From: Lactobacillus panisapium
GTDB lineage: Bacteria; Bacillota; Bacilli; Lactobacillales; Lactobacillaceae
Direction: 5' to 3'
DNA: 64,000 bases
Assembly: GCF_019469265.1 (NCBI RefSeq)
Contig: NZ_CP048268.1
Coordinates: 1,395,501 to 1,459,500, forward strand
This document shows, piece after piece, positions 26,518 to 36,093 of the stretch; the stretch's first letter is position 1; each line of letters starts with the position of its first letter. The translations under genes and the position numbers were made by a program. The notes under the pieces were generated by a model. It made no database searches. It had not been told where the DNA came from and saw nothing but the letters and a program-made list of their open reading frames with translations.

Positions 26518-27174
26518 TTAGTTTGCCATGTGGCGGTGCAAATAGCTACCTGCCATCGACAACGTAAAACAGATTATGAAATATAGCAGTGTTAATGCTG
26601 CAAACATTGGCACAATATAATTAGCATTTTGGCCATAAATCACTTGTGCATGCTGCATTAACTCTGGAACCACGATAATCGTGGCTAATGATGTATCTTT
26701 AATTAAAGAAACGAACTGGCCAATGATAGTTGGAATCATGTGCCGGTATGCTTGCGGCAAAACGACGTGCCACAGAGCCTGAACGAATGACATCCCGGTT
26801 GAACGAGCACCTTCTATTTGACCAACCGCGACTGATTGAATCCCGGAGCGGACAATTTCCGCTAGCATGCTTGATTCAAAGATTGTCATTGCAATTACTG
26901 CTGAAAGAATTGCACCCGGTCTTAAACCAATATTGGGAAGACCAAAGTAAGTAAAGAAAATAATCAACAATAAGGGTAAGTTACGAACTAAATCAACCAC
27001 AAAACCAATAATCGCTGAAATAAACTTTATTTTAGAGTAACGGATTATACCTAAAATTGAGCCTAAAACAAAGCTTAGCACAATCGCAATTACCGAAATA
27101 AATAATGTCACGGCTAAACCTTTTAGTAGAAAACCAAAGTTTAGCCAAGATAAAGCTTCAATCCATGTTTGCAT
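26518..27174 (-). CDS. Polar amino acid (glutamine-type) ABC transporter permease
   Basis: 218 residues, about five membrane segments, of the HisMQ family. The EAA loop is EGARSTGMSFVQALWHVVLPQAYRHMIP (about 115-145 region), which docks with the ATPase. It is the last of four genes and is 45% or so similar by eye to the permease before it, so the two likely form a heterodimer. Distances within the operon are short (17 bases to the previous gene). Confidence 0.93.
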   Translation of the reverse strand: MQTWIEALSWLNFGFLLKGLAVTLFISVIAIVLSFVLGSILGIIRYSKIKFISAIIGFVVDLVRNLPLLLIIFFTYFGLPNIGLRPGAILSAVIAMTIFESSMLAEIVRSGIQSVAVGQIEGARSTGMSFVQALWHVVLPQAYRHMIPTIIGQFVSLIKDTSLATIIVVPELMQHAQVIYGQNANYIVPMFAALTLLYFIICFTLSMAGSYLHRHMAN

Positions 27175-27191
27175 CTTTTTAGTCGCCTCCC

Positions 27192-27830
27192 TTAAGCTAA
27201 CTTCTTTTCTAAATATTGCATGTAGTAGCTCAGTGGCATGGTGATGAGCAAGTATAAGACACCAATTACCAAGTAACTGTTGATTGTATCAAAAGTAACA
27301 GACGCAATTGCATTTGCCTGATACATTAAGTCAAATCCTGCCACAAATGCCAGTATTGAAGAGTCTTTGATCAGATTGACAAATTGATTGCCTAAAGGTG
27401 GAATCACAATTTTTATCGCTTGTGGCAAAACAATATACTGCATTGCCTGCTTATAAGTCATTCCAGTTGAACGAGCTCCCTCCATCTGTCCACTTGACAC
27501 AGATTGAATACCTGAGCGAATGATTTCAGCAATAAAAGCCGCTGTATAAAGGAATAAGCCAATAGTTCCAGCAGTAAAGCCGTCCATTTGCACAAAGTAC
27601 TTGGGAACAATCAAGTAAAAGAACATTACGATAATTAGTAAGGGAATATTTCGAAAAATTTCGACATACGTCTTACCTATTTTATTAGCAAACTTATTCG
27701 GAATAACTTCTAATAATGCTATTAACACGCCAAAGATTAAGCTAAAAATCAGTGTTAATAAACTGGCCAATAGCGTCCAGCCAAAACCATCAAAAAGCTG
27801 ATTACCAAAGTGACTGAAAATATTAATCAT
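27192..27830 (-). CDS. Polar amino acid (glutamine-type) ABC transporter permease
   Basis: 212 residues of the HisMQ permease family, with about five membrane segments and the EAA loop EGARSTGMTYKQAMQYIVLP. Its ATG overlaps the stop of the binding-protein gene by 4 bases (ATGA). Partner of the following permease in an importer for glutamine, glutamate or a related amino acid. Confidence 0.93.
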   Translation of the reverse strand: MINIFSHFGNQLFDGFGWTLLASLLTLIFSLIFGVLIALLEVIPNKFANKIGKTYVEIFRNIPLLIIVMFFYLIVPKYFVQMDGFTAGTIGLFLYTAAFIAEIIRSGIQSVSSGQMEGARSTGMTYKQAMQYIVLPQAIKIVIPPLGNQFVNLIKDSSILAFVAGFDLMYQANAIASVTFDTINSYLVIGVLYLLITMPLSYYMQYLEKKLA

Positions 27831-28645
27831 TTGTAATACATCTCCTTATAGTTAAAACCTGGTACTTGACCAAACCACTTCTTGATTAATCGGTTATATT
27901 CACCACTACTGTAAATATGGTCAATCGCACGATTAATTGCTTTATGAAATGGTTCCTGATTTTTATTAACTGCAATACCATACGGCTCCCTGGTAAAAGT
28001 ACCGCCGCGAACTTCTAAACTGTCTGGGCTTTGAGCGGCTAAACCATATAAAACACCGTTATCACTTGTTAAGGCATCACCTTGGTGTGATTTCAAAGCA
28101 GAAACTGCTTGACCATAGTCCTGCATGGCCACCACTTTGGCCTTAGGCGCCACTTTTTTGATTACCTCAACAGAATTGTCGCCCACGATTCCGATAACCG
28201 TTTTACCATTCAAATCGCTTGCTTTTCTAATTTTTGAACCTTTAGGGACTAGTAATGACTTACCTGCCTGAAAATAAGACTTAGAAAAACTAATCACTTT
28301 AGCCCGTTCAGGGGTAATTGTAAGTGTCGCAATAACCGCATCAACATTGCCGTTTTTGAGCAAAGGAATTCTTGATTGTGAAGTTGCCAAAGTAAATTTT
28401 GCTTGACCCTTAGGGCCTAAAATTTCTTTGGTTATTGCCTTTGCCATATCAATATCAAAGCCCTTTTCTTGGTCATCTCTAATATCAATTAAACTAAATA
28501 ATCTTTTATCACCTTCAACAGCCCAAGTTATTGTATTGGTGGAACGAACGTTTTTTAAAGCTGACTGATCAGTCACTTTCTTACCACAACCAGTCAGCAT
28601 GAACGCACTGAAAATTATGACTAGGGGCCACAGTAGTTTTTTCAT
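27827..28645 (-). CDS. Amino acid ABC transporter substrate-binding lipoprotein
   Basis: 272 residues. The signal peptide ends in a lipobox LTGC (Cys about 20), so it is anchored outside the membrane. The family-3 binding fold follows: GFDIDMAKAITKEIL, VDAVIATLTITPERAKVISFSKSYF and GKTVIGIVGDNSVEVIKK. This is the pattern of glutamine/glutamate-binding GlnH-type proteins. The ATG at 28645 follows GGGGG by 8 bases and is preferred over an in-frame GTG three codons earlier. The gene lies between the ATPase and permease genes. Confidence 0.94.
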   Translation of the reverse strand: MKKLLWPLVIIFSAFMLTGCGKKVTDQSALKNVRSTNTITWAVEGDKRLFSLIDIRDDQEKGFDIDMAKAITKEILGPKGQAKFTLATSQSRIPLLKNGNVDAVIATLTITPERAKVISFSKSYFQAGKSLLVPKGSKIRKASDLNGKTVIGIVGDNSVEVIKKVAPKAKVVAMQDYGQAVSALKSHQGDALTSDNGVLYGLAAQSPDSLEVRGGTFTREPYGIAVNKNQEPFHKAINRAIDHIYSSGEYNRLIKKWFGQVPGFNYKEMYYK

Positions 28646-28657
28646 GCTGGCCACCCC

Positions 28658-29395
28658 CTAGTGCGAAATAATTTTGCTCAGAAATTGCCGAGCTCGTTCT
28701 GTCTTAGGCTGCTTGAAGAAAGCCTGACTTTCATCATCTTCTACGATATGACCCTGATCCATAAAGATAACCCGGTTAGCAACTTCCTTGGCAAAACCCA
28801 TTTCGTGGGTCACAATCAGCGATGTCATATCACTTACTGAAGTTACCTTTTTAATTACCTGTAAAACATCGTCAATCATTTCTGGATCAAGAGCTGAAGT
28901 AGGTTCATCAAATAAGAGTAATTTAGGCCGCATAGCTAAAGAGCGTGCAATCGCAACTCTTTGCTTTTGACCACCAGATATTTGAGCAGGCATATTTTGC
29001 GCCTTATCTTCTAGGCCAACCATTTTAAGTAAATCCATCGCCTGTTTTTTATTTTCTTCTTCCGGCATATGGCTAACTATACGCGGTGCAAGCATAATAT
29101 TTTCTAACACATTTTTATTTTTATAAAGGTTGAAGTGTTGAAATACCATTCCTACATCTTGACGCAATCGGTTCGAATCGGTCTTAGGATTTGATAAATC
29201 TTGATTATTAACTATTAACTTGCCGCCCTGAATTGATTCCAAACGATTGACCGTACGAATTAATGTACTTTTACCCGAGCCAGAAGGACCGATTAAAACT
29301 ACTGTTTCACCCTTATCTATCTCCAAATTAATATCGTGTAAAGCGTGAAATTTTCCGTAATATTTTTGCACGTCGTGAAATTCTATCATTGACAT
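28658..29395 (-). CDS. Amino acid ABC transporter ATP-binding protein (GlnQ type)
   Basis: 245 residues: Walker A IGPSGSGKSTLIRTVNRLE, Q-loop GMVFQHFNLY, signature ISGGQKQRVAIARSLAM, Walker B LLLFDEPTSALDPEM and switch His in IVTHEMGFAKEVA. This is the GlnQ/HisP subfamily that powers polar amino acid uptake. It is the first gene of the four-gene operon, with GGAG 8 bases before the ATG. I see no firm promoter in the 215-base gap before it. Confidence 0.95.
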   Translation of the reverse strand: MSMIEFHDVQKYYGKFHALHDINLEIDKGETVVLIGPSGSGKSTLIRTVNRLESIQGGKLIVNNQDLSNPKTDSNRLRQDVGMVFQHFNLYKNKNVLENIMLAPRIVSHMPEEENKKQAMDLLKMVGLEDKAQNMPAQISGGQKQRVAIARSLAMRPKLLLFDEPTSALDPEMIDDVLQVIKKVTSVSDMTSLIVTHEMGFAKEVANRVIFMDQGHIVEDDESQAFFKQPKTERARQFLSKIISH

Positions 29396-29610
29396 TTTTA
29401 GTGCTCCTTTGTGTTATGCCGATCATTAACCAACTAAAACACATCATGCTTTTCTTAACAATTGATTGAAAAATCAAAAGTGCATCCCGTCAACACTACA
29501 TTTTGTTACCCGACCTGCAAAGTTCCAGCAGATTTTATCATTAATGTTCAAGTTGCTATTCTACAATTGTTGGCCTCTTAAATAAGTAATTAAAATTTAA
29601 ATTTGCTATT

Positions 29611-31542
29611 TTAGTCATTTCTTGAATATGACTTAACATCTTGTTTAATTTCGGATAAGAATTCGTCAAAGCTCTTAGCTACTTCTTCTTCGGTACCATA
29701 GCGACGAACGTTGACATTATTTGCTTCCATTTCCTTGTCACCCAAAACTAAGGTATATGGTACTTTTTGGGTTTGCGATTCACGAATCTTATAGCCCAAT
29801 TTCTCATTGCGCAGATCAGCTTCAGCCCTGAAGCCTTGCTTGTTGAGCTCATCGCGAACCTTCTTAGCATACTCTGAATGAGCATCGAGATTGACTGGAA
29901 TTACTTCCACTTGAACTGGTGCAAGCCAAGTTGGGAAAGCACCCTTATAAATTTCAATCAGATAAGCAATGAAACGTTCCATCGTACCAACGATTCCGCG
30001 GTGAATCATGACTGGACGGTGTTCTTCACCATCTTGACCCACATAAGATAAGTTGAAACGTTCTGGCAACATAAAGTCTAATTGAATAGTTGACATCGTT
30101 TCGTCTGCACCCAAGGCAGTCTTAGTTTGAATGTCAAGCTTAGGACCGTAAAAGGCAGCTTCACCTTCTGCTTCAACGTAGTCAAGACCCATATCATCCA
30201 TTGCCTTTTTCAGCATTGATTGACTTCTTTCCCACATTTCATCATTAGCAAAGTACTTCTCGGTATTCTTTGGATCACGATATGAAAGTCTAAAGTAGTA
30301 ATCAGTGATATCAAAGTCCTTGTATACTTCCATGATCAATTTCAAGATCTTCGAAAATTCTTCTTGAACTTGATCAAGAGTTACAAATGTATGACCATCA
30401 TTTAAAGTCATTTCCCGAACACGTTGCAAACCAGATAAAGCACCGGACTTTTCGTAACGATGCATCATTCCCAATTCAGCAATTCTAATAGGTAATTCAC
30501 GGTATGAACGAATATGATGCTTGTAAATTTGAATATGTGATGGGCAGTTCATTGGCCGAAGTTCAAGCATTTCACCGTCACCCATGTCCATTGGTGGAAA
30601 CATATCATCACGGTAATGTGCCCAGTGGCCTGAAGTCTTATACGCATCAACATTCATTAAGACTGGCGTATAAACATGTTGGTAACCATCAGCGACTTCC
30701 TTATCGATAATATAGCGTTCAACAACGCGACGAATTGTTGCTCCCTTTGGCATCCAGTAAGGAAGACCAGCACCAACCTTAGGATCAACAAAGAATAAGT
30801 CTAAATCACGGCCAATTGTTCGGTGATCACGCTCTTTGATCTCTTCACGGCGCTTAATGTCAGCGTCAAGATCTGCTTTTTTAAAGAAGGCAGTTCCGGA
30901 GATTCGTTGAAGCATTGGGTTAGAAGATTGACCTTGCCAGTATGCTCCGGCAACAGATAGTAACTTAAACTGCTTAATTTTACCTGTATTTGGCAAAAGT
31001 GCTTCAAAACCAAAATCAACAAAGTCGCCTAGCTTATATGCGTGGACTTCTTCATTTTCTTCTTTTAATAATTCTAATTTAAACGGATCATCCTGATATC
31101 TATCAGCTAATTCTGCTTTTGGTAAAATTACTGATTCAATTTTTTCACCAGCTTTAACCGCCTTTTTGACAGCATTTTCTAGTTGTGGCAGTTCACTGAT
31201 TTTAATTTGGTTTTCCTTGTCAGTATCAACGAAAAAGCCATCATCATCAGCAGCATGTTCTCCAAAATGAAGTTCAGGATATGCCTTTTTAGCAACAGCT
31301 TCAAATACAAATGCCACCGTTGCACGCAAAACAGCTAAACCTTCTTCATCTTTATCAGTAATAATTGCCACTTGGGCATCTTGGTTAAGTTCAAAGTCAA
31401 CCGGTTGCAGCTTGCCATCAACTTTCCCGGCTAATGCCGCCTTACCAAGTGAAGTTGAAATGCCGTGTGCTAATTCACCGATTGTAATTGCCTGGTCAAA
31501 TTCACGCTTTGATCCATCTGGCAAAGTAATTGAAAAACCCAT
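29611..31542 (-). CDS. thrS: Threonine-tRNA ligase
   Basis: 643 residues from ATG 31542 ([15 protein letters not shown]), which follows GGAGG by 5 bases; a longer reading runs into the leader and is rejected. Domains: TGS (about 1-62), editing domain (about 65-240), class II core (about 270-535) with [25 protein letters not shown] and the motif 3 region [17 protein letters not shown], then the anticodon-binding domain (about 540-640). It charges tRNA-Thr and is governed by the T-box just upstream. Confidence 0.98.
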   Translation of the reverse strand: MGFSITLPDGSKREFDQAITIGELAHGISTSLGKAALAGKVDGKLQPVDFELNQDAQVAIITDKDEEGLAVLRATVAFVFEAVAKKAYPELHFGEHAADDDGFFVDTDKENQIKISELPQLENAVKKAVKAGEKIESVILPKAELADRYQDDPFKLELLKEENEEVHAYKLGDFVDFGFEALLPNTGKIKQFKLLSVAGAYWQGQSSNPMLQRISGTAFFKKADLDADIKRREEIKERDHRTIGRDLDLFFVDPKVGAGLPYWMPKGATIRRVVERYIIDKEVADGYQHVYTPVLMNVDAYKTSGHWAHYRDDMFPPMDMGDGEMLELRPMNCPSHIQIYKHHIRSYRELPIRIAELGMMHRYEKSGALSGLQRVREMTLNDGHTFVTLDQVQEEFSKILKLIMEVYKDFDITDYYFRLSYRDPKNTEKYFANDEMWERSQSMLKKAMDDMGLDYVEAEGEAAFYGPKLDIQTKTALGADETMSTIQLDFMLPERFNLSYVGQDGEEHRPVMIHRGIVGTMERFIAYLIEIYKGAFPTWLAPVQVEVIPVNLDAHSEYAKKVRDELNKQGFRAEADLRNEKLGYKIRESQTQKVPYTLVLGDKEMEANNVNVRRYGTEEEVAKSFDEFLSEIKQDVKSYSRND

Positions 31543-31564
31543 ATATACCTCCAAAATTAAAAAC

Positions 31565-31788
31565 AAAAAAAGTCCCAGTGCACTTAATTGCACTGGGACG
31601 CATTTAACGTGGTTCCACCCAAAATTCAGTTAGTCAGACTAACCCTCTTAATATGAATTGATAGTGGAATTCACCCATTTTAATTACTTTTTAAGTTTGA
31701 ATGATTGGGGTAAAACTCATTTGTGCAACTTCCAGAATACTGTTCCACTCTCTGAATTGAGTCCTATCATGTTCATTCATTGCATATT
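31565..31788 (-). promoter_or_regulatory. T-box riboswitch controlling thrS
   Basis: The T-box GGGTGGAACCACG lies at 31608-31620 on the minus strand. The terminator stem GTCCCAGTGCA/TGCACTGGGAC (31572-31599) has a T-run. By alignment with the pheST leader (GTGAAT followed by specifier then ATC), the specifier is probably ACT at 31663-31665, a Thr codon. Confidence 0.93.
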
Positions 31789-31816
31789 ATTATACATGCT
31801 TAATTAGTAATTGCAA
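31789..31816 (-). promoter_or_regulatory. Sigma-A promoter of thrS
   Basis: TTGCAA (31811-31816) and a perfect TATAAT (31789-31794) on the minus strand with 16 bases between them, just before the T-box leader. The remaining bases up to the dnaI stop (31817-31927) show no gene and no clear terminator. Confidence 0.85.
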
Positions 31817-31927
31817 GAAATTTTTAAAATTAAGTGAGTAAAATGTGTGATCTAGAATTTATCAGAACTTTAATCACTCTTGTAACTCGCGCACTAAGTC
31901 CCTTTTTCAACAAGAATCAAAATAATC

Positions 31928-32821
31928 TTAACGTCGCCTGTTTGGTCCAGAAACAATGACTTCTTTAGCCAAAGTACGTACTCGCTCCATCAATCTGGCA
32001 GCCTTAATTGGATCAATGGCATTTTTGGTTTCTTTAAAGTGCTCTTCCAAATCATCCATTGAAAAGTTGGAAGAGAAAAATGTCGGTAGTTGATTATCCA
32101 TTCTTGATTGCAAAATAACAGCTAAAACTTCATCGCGTGACCACTGGCTCAAATTTTCAGCGCCAATATCATCCATAATTAATACATCACAGTTTGCAAT
32201 CCGGTTAATTTCAGTCATTAGACTATTATCATTAAAGTGACTGGATAAGCTGGCAATAAAATTAGGAACATGCATAAAGATGACATACTTATTCATCATC
32301 GCTAAAGAATTAGCTAAACCGGCCAAGATAAATGTTTTACCGACACCAAAGTTACCGGATAAATACAGGCCTTTTTGATGCGTATTCTGCGAGTAAGCTG
32401 CCAAAAATTGCCCAATCTCAGCCATTGCTTGCTGGCGCTGCGGTGTTATTTCCACCTGACTTAAGCGGACATCATGCAAGCTGCTAGGCAAATTAATCAA
32501 GCGCAAGTGCTTTTTAGCTGCAAGTTCACGATCATGTTCCAACTTGCTATTTTCAGGAGCATAAATGATATCAATTGCATTCGTATTCAAGATTAATTTA
32601 GGCCGATAACCCTTGGTCACTGGATCTTTTTTATTCTGCTGATCTAGGTAAAATTCGAATAAAGCAGACATGCTTTTATCAATCATTTCAGAGGTGATTT
32701 TATCTTGATTTTCACTAATAAACTGTTTAATTTTTGGCTCGGATAGAATCTCGGCCCGAATCTTAGCTACATCAAGATGGTCGGCTTTTTTCTTGTCTAA
32801 AAAATTATTGATTGACTTCAT
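31928..32821 (-). CDS. dnaI: Primosomal protein DnaI (helicase loader)
   Basis: 297 residues. The N-terminal domain that contacts the helicase (about 1-125) is followed by an AAA+ domain: Walker A LSGNFGVGKTFILAGLA (about 155), Walker B LIMDDIGAENLSQW (about 216), and sensor FFSSNFSMDDL. DnaI loads the replicative helicase DnaC/DnaB at the origin and at stalled forks. It lies 8 bases after dnaB, its partner, in the same order as in Bacillus. Confidence 0.96.
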   Translation of the reverse strand: MKSINNFLDKKKADHLDVAKIRAEILSEPKIKQFISENQDKITSEMIDKSMSALFEFYLDQQNKKDPVTKGYRPKLILNTNAIDIIYAPENSKLEHDRELAAKKHLRLINLPSSLHDVRLSQVEITPQRQQAMAEIGQFLAAYSQNTHQKGLYLSGNFGVGKTFILAGLANSLAMMNKYVIFMHVPNFIASLSSHFNDNSLMTEINRIANCDVLIMDDIGAENLSQWSRDEVLAVILQSRMDNQLPTFFSSNFSMDDLEEHFKETKNAIDPIKAARLMERVRTLAKEVIVSGPNRRR

Positions 32822-32829
32822 TTTTTCAC

Positions 32830-34179
32830 CTACTTCATGCCATTTTGATCTTCAAATTTTTTGAAAAAGTCTTTTAAGTCAGCTGAAGAAACATCGGACT
32901 TAACACTAGATTTTTTCTTACTCCAATCAGTACCTTTTTCAACGCGTTTATTTTGCACATAACGGGGGTACTTAACCTTATTTTGCTCCCTTTTTTGCAT
33001 ATATTCAATTGCTTGGGCCCCATCTTTAACACCATGTTGAAGCCAATCATGTAAAATCCGATTAGCCAAGCGGTATGAAATATTCGGTGCACTTTTTAAG
33101 CAGGCATAAGTTAAGATATTAAGCAAATCAGCCGGGATTCCCTTTTCATTATATAAACTATCAAGTACTTTATATTCACTGGCATCAACATAATCATGCC
33201 GATCAGTCTTCAACCGGTACAAAAATTGAGCTGGTGATTTACTTTTAGCTAGTTGCAATACTTGCTGCTCATTTTTACTCAATTTAGCATTTATCGGTTG
33301 ATCATCATTATATTTCTTAGTTTCTTGCTTAATTCGAGTCCTAGTATGAGAGCCGTGAATGCCACTAGCAATCGCTTGTTTAATTTGCACCATATCCAAG
33401 TGATAATCACCGTGAATACTTGTCAGGGCCTCATCGACAAATTCTTGTTCTGTTAACCCGTAAGTGCGCATTACAGAGCGGATTGCTTCCCGATTACGGT
33501 CAATCTCCGTTCCTGGAATCTGGTAAATTTCAAATTGCTGTTTCATGAAATTCCAGTCAACCGTATCATGCTCATTAATAGTAGCTTTGATATTATTGTC
33601 CGTTTTATTTTCTTTTGCGGCATATTTGACATCAACTGAAGGCTCAATTGCTTCTTGCTCAGGCAAACGAAAAACTTCCATAAACGAAGCAGAGATATCA
33701 TCAGCATTCTGCATACCATTAACTTGGTTCTGCTTAGACTTACTTTCACGAGCAAAATCCTTACTTAATTTTTGAAAGGCAGAAATACCAACTTTTTCTT
33801 TAAGTAAGCTTGCTAAAAGAGGCGTTGAAAAAAATTCACTGCTGCTAGGGATGCAGGTTAAGCGAAAAACAAGCACTTGACCCATGATTTCATTATTAAG
33901 TAAACGCGTCTGAACTAGGCCAACACCCTCGAGCTTATGTAAAGCAGAAAATAAGTGCTTAACATCACAGTCAAGCTGTTCTTGCAGAGCATAAATACCC
34001 GTTGAGTCCGATAGCATTGCATGCGCATTAAAGTCCTCATTTAAACTAAAATATAAGGAAAATGCTAGTGAACCAATCAACGGCTGATAAAGTTTAACCA
34101 GAACCCGCACATCTTCTGGGAAAATATCAACTCGGTTAGCAATAAAAAATGGTTGTTTGGGATTAGGGGTCTCAAACAT
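32830..34179 (-). CDS. dnaB: Replication initiation/membrane attachment protein DnaB
   Basis: 449 residues. This is the Firmicutes co-loader DnaB, not the replicative helicase. The N-terminal winged-helix region has DVRVLVKLYQPLIGSLAFSLYFSL; the C-terminal DnaB_2/DnaD-like domain contains PADLLNILTYACLKSAPNISYRL and ILHDWLQHGVKDG, followed by a basic tail. It works with DnaD and DnaI in restart and initiation. It starts 2 bases after the nrdR stop. Confidence 0.95.
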   Translation of the reverse strand: MFETPNPKQPFFIANRVDIFPEDVRVLVKLYQPLIGSLAFSLYFSLNEDFNAHAMLSDSTGIYALQEQLDCDVKHLFSALHKLEGVGLVQTRLLNNEIMGQVLVFRLTCIPSSSEFFSTPLLASLLKEKVGISAFQKLSKDFARESKSKQNQVNGMQNADDISASFMEVFRLPEQEAIEPSVDVKYAAKENKTDNNIKATINEHDTVDWNFMKQQFEIYQIPGTEIDRNREAIRSVMRTYGLTEQEFVDEALTSIHGDYHLDMVQIKQAIASGIHGSHTRTRIKQETKKYNDDQPINAKLSKNEQQVLQLAKSKSPAQFLYRLKTDRHDYVDASEYKVLDSLYNEKGIPADLLNILTYACLKSAPNISYRLANRILHDWLQHGVKDGAQAIEYMQKREQNKVKYPRYVQNKRVEKGTDWSKKKSSVKSDVSSADLKDFFKKFEDQNGMK

Positions 34180-34181
34180 TT

Positions 34182-34649
34182 CTAGTTCCCCTTCTCTCGC
34201 TTAGCAATCATATCCTCCATTGTTTTCATGAAACTAGACATATCTTTAAATTCACGGTAAATGGAAGCAAAGCGAATGTAAGCAACATCATCTAGTTCAG
34301 CCAATTCATCCATTACTAGTTGACCGATTTTCTTCGAAGAAATCTCACTTACTCCCTGCTGTCTAACCTTATTTTCAACATGATCAACCAATTGCTCGAA
34401 CTGCGAGCTTGTAATTGGACGCTTTTGACCAGCTGCCATGACACCATGCAAAATCTTTTTTCGGTTAAAAGGTTCCCGGGTATTGTCATTTTTGATTACC
34501 AATAATGGTGTTGTTTCAATTCGCTCAAAAGTAGTAAACCGAAAACCACAGTTTTCGCATTCACGCCGTCTTCTAATAGCACGATTTTCATCACTCGGTC
34601 GAGAATCAATCACGCGCGAGGCATTTTGCCGACAATTAGGACATTCCAT
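34182..34649 (-). CDS. nrdR: Transcriptional regulator NrdR
   Basis: 155 residues: N-terminal zinc ribbon (MECPNC, CENCGFRF) and an ATP-cone (about 49-139, LLVIKNDNTREPFNRKKI). NrdR senses ATP/dATP and represses ribonucleotide reductase genes. The ATG overlaps the end of coaE by 14 bases. Its place between coaE and dnaB is conserved in lactobacilli. Confidence 0.98.
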   Translation of the reverse strand: MECPNCRQNASRVIDSRPSDENRAIRRRRECENCGFRFTTFERIETTPLLVIKNDNTREPFNRKKILHGVMAAGQKRPITSSQFEQLVDHVENKVRQQGVSEISSKKIGQLVMDELAELDDVAYIRFASIYREFKDMSSFMKTMEDMIAKREKGN

Positions 34650-35253
34650 ACTGGTCCTCCTTTATTAATTTAAGTAGCAGCTCGTTTAATTTGTCTTCTA
34701 GTTCTTTTATTGTACCAGTATTTGTAACAACATAATCAGCTAATTTTTGCTTTTGCGCTAAAGGCATCTGACTATTAATTCGCTTTAATGCTTCAGCTTC
34801 AGTTATGTGATTACGCGCCAGCAAGCGTTTTACTTGCATTTTTTCAGGTACAGCAATCAGCAAACTGCGGTCACAATAGCTTAAACCACCTGACTCAAAT
34901 AATAACGGTGCATCTACTATGATAAGTGGCTCATTTTCCTGTTTATGTTGGCTAATTTTAGTCTCGATTTCTTGAAAAATCAACGGGTGGGTAATTTCAT
35001 TTAATTTAGCTAAGTCTTTAGGTGAATTAAAAACTAATTTACCTAACTTTGCGCGATCAATTGTTTTGTTTGCTGCTAAATACTGATCGCCAAAATAATT
35101 AATTACTAAATTGTAGCCCTTTTCACCTATATCTAAAATATGGTGAGCAATTAAATCACTATCAATTACTGGAATATGCTTTTTTATAAAAAAGCTATCA
35201 GCTGTACTTTTACCGCTAGCTATTCCCCCAGTAAGACCTAAGACAATGGTCAT
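34636..35253 (-). CDS. coaE: Dephospho-CoA kinase
   Basis: 205 residues from ATG 35253, which overlaps the mutM stop as ATGA; six more codons upstream are possible but unlikely. P-loop LGLTGGIASGKSTADSFF is at the start, VIDSDLIAHHIL is the Asp-containing acceptor region, and VDAPLLFESG is Walker B-like. CoaE phosphorylates the ribose 3' hydroxyl in the last step of CoA synthesis. Confidence 0.97.
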   Translation of the reverse strand: MTIVLGLTGGIASGKSTADSFFIKKHIPVIDSDLIAHHILDIGEKGYNLVINYFGDQYLAANKTIDRAKLGKLVFNSPKDLAKLNEITHPLIFQEIETKISQHKQENEPLIIVDAPLLFESGGLSYCDRSLLIAVPEKMQVKRLLARNHITEAEALKRINSQMPLAQKQKLADYVVTNTGTIKELEDKLNELLLKLIKEDQYGMS

Positions 35254-36080
35254 TGATAATTCACCTGACACTTAGGACAATATGTTGTTCCACGACCATT
35301 TACCTTGATTTTTTCAAGAGGGGTTCCACATCTTGCACATGGTTCACCTTTATGTCCGTATACCCGCAACATTTTCTGAAAGCCGCCAGTTTCACCATTA
35401 GCATCCAGATAAGTGTGGACGGTTGTCCCACGCTCAGCAATAGCTAATTTGATCAAAGAATTAATATTGTCATGCAATTGTTTCACTCTGGAAGGTGGAA
35501 TCTTATTGGCCATACTTAACGGATGAATTCTAGTTAGCCATAAAACTTCATCGACATAAATATTGCCTAAACCGGCAACTACAGATTGATCAAGAAGCGT
35601 ATTTTTAATATTTTTCTTTTTATGCTTAAGACAATTTGCAAAATAAGCAACCGTGAATTTATGAGAATTAGGTTCAAAGCCTAGTTTACTAATTCCTGTT
35701 GTTCTTTTTTCTGTTCCAGTTTTAACTAATTGCATTCGGCCAAATTTGCGGACATCATTATAACGCAAGGCTGTATTATCAGTAAAAGCAAACTGCACGT
35801 GATCATGTTTATCTTTCGGTGCAGCCACGTCAACTAGACGATACTTTCCTTCCATGCGTAAATGGGAAACTACAGTTAAATCATTCGTTAGCCGAATCAA
35901 TAAATACTTTGCATACCGGTCAATTGCCACTACTTCTTGACCCGTAAGCTTTTGAACGAATTCTGTTGGATCACTAGCAATAATTTTGGGATACCACAGC
36001 GTGATTTCTTTAATCGTTTTTCCTTTAATTAAGGGGAGAAGAGTACGGCGAACCGTTTCTACTTCCGGCATTTCTGGCAT
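35250..36080 (-). CDS. mutM: Formamidopyrimidine-DNA glycosylase
   Basis: 276 residues. The N-terminus MPEMPEVETVRRTL supplies the catalytic Pro2 and Glu3. VVAGLGNIYVDEVLW carries the helix-two-turn-helix, and the C-terminal zinc finger is CARC...CPKC with QKMLRVYGHKGEPC before it. The enzyme removes oxidised purines such as 8-oxoG and cuts the strand. It sits 13 bases after polA, so the two repair genes are coupled in transcription. Confidence 0.98.
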   Translation of the reverse strand: MPEMPEVETVRRTLLPLIKGKTIKEITLWYPKIIASDPTEFVQKLTGQEVVAIDRYAKYLLIRLTNDLTVVSHLRMEGKYRLVDVAAPKDKHDHVQFAFTDNTALRYNDVRKFGRMQLVKTGTEKRTTGISKLGFEPNSHKFTVAYFANCLKHKKKNIKNTLLDQSVVAGLGNIYVDEVLWLTRIHPLSMANKIPPSRVKQLHDNINSLIKLAIAERGTTVHTYLDANGETGGFQKMLRVYGHKGEPCARCGTPLEKIKVNGRGTTYCPKCQVNYQ

Positions 36081-36093
36081 TTATTATTACTCC

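Noticed and set aside
29396..29610. Promoter or riboswitch before the amino acid ABC operon
   Set aside because: Only scattered partial matches such as TTGACG without a proper -10 and a weak TTGATT/AATCAA hairpin were seen; nothing could be supported.
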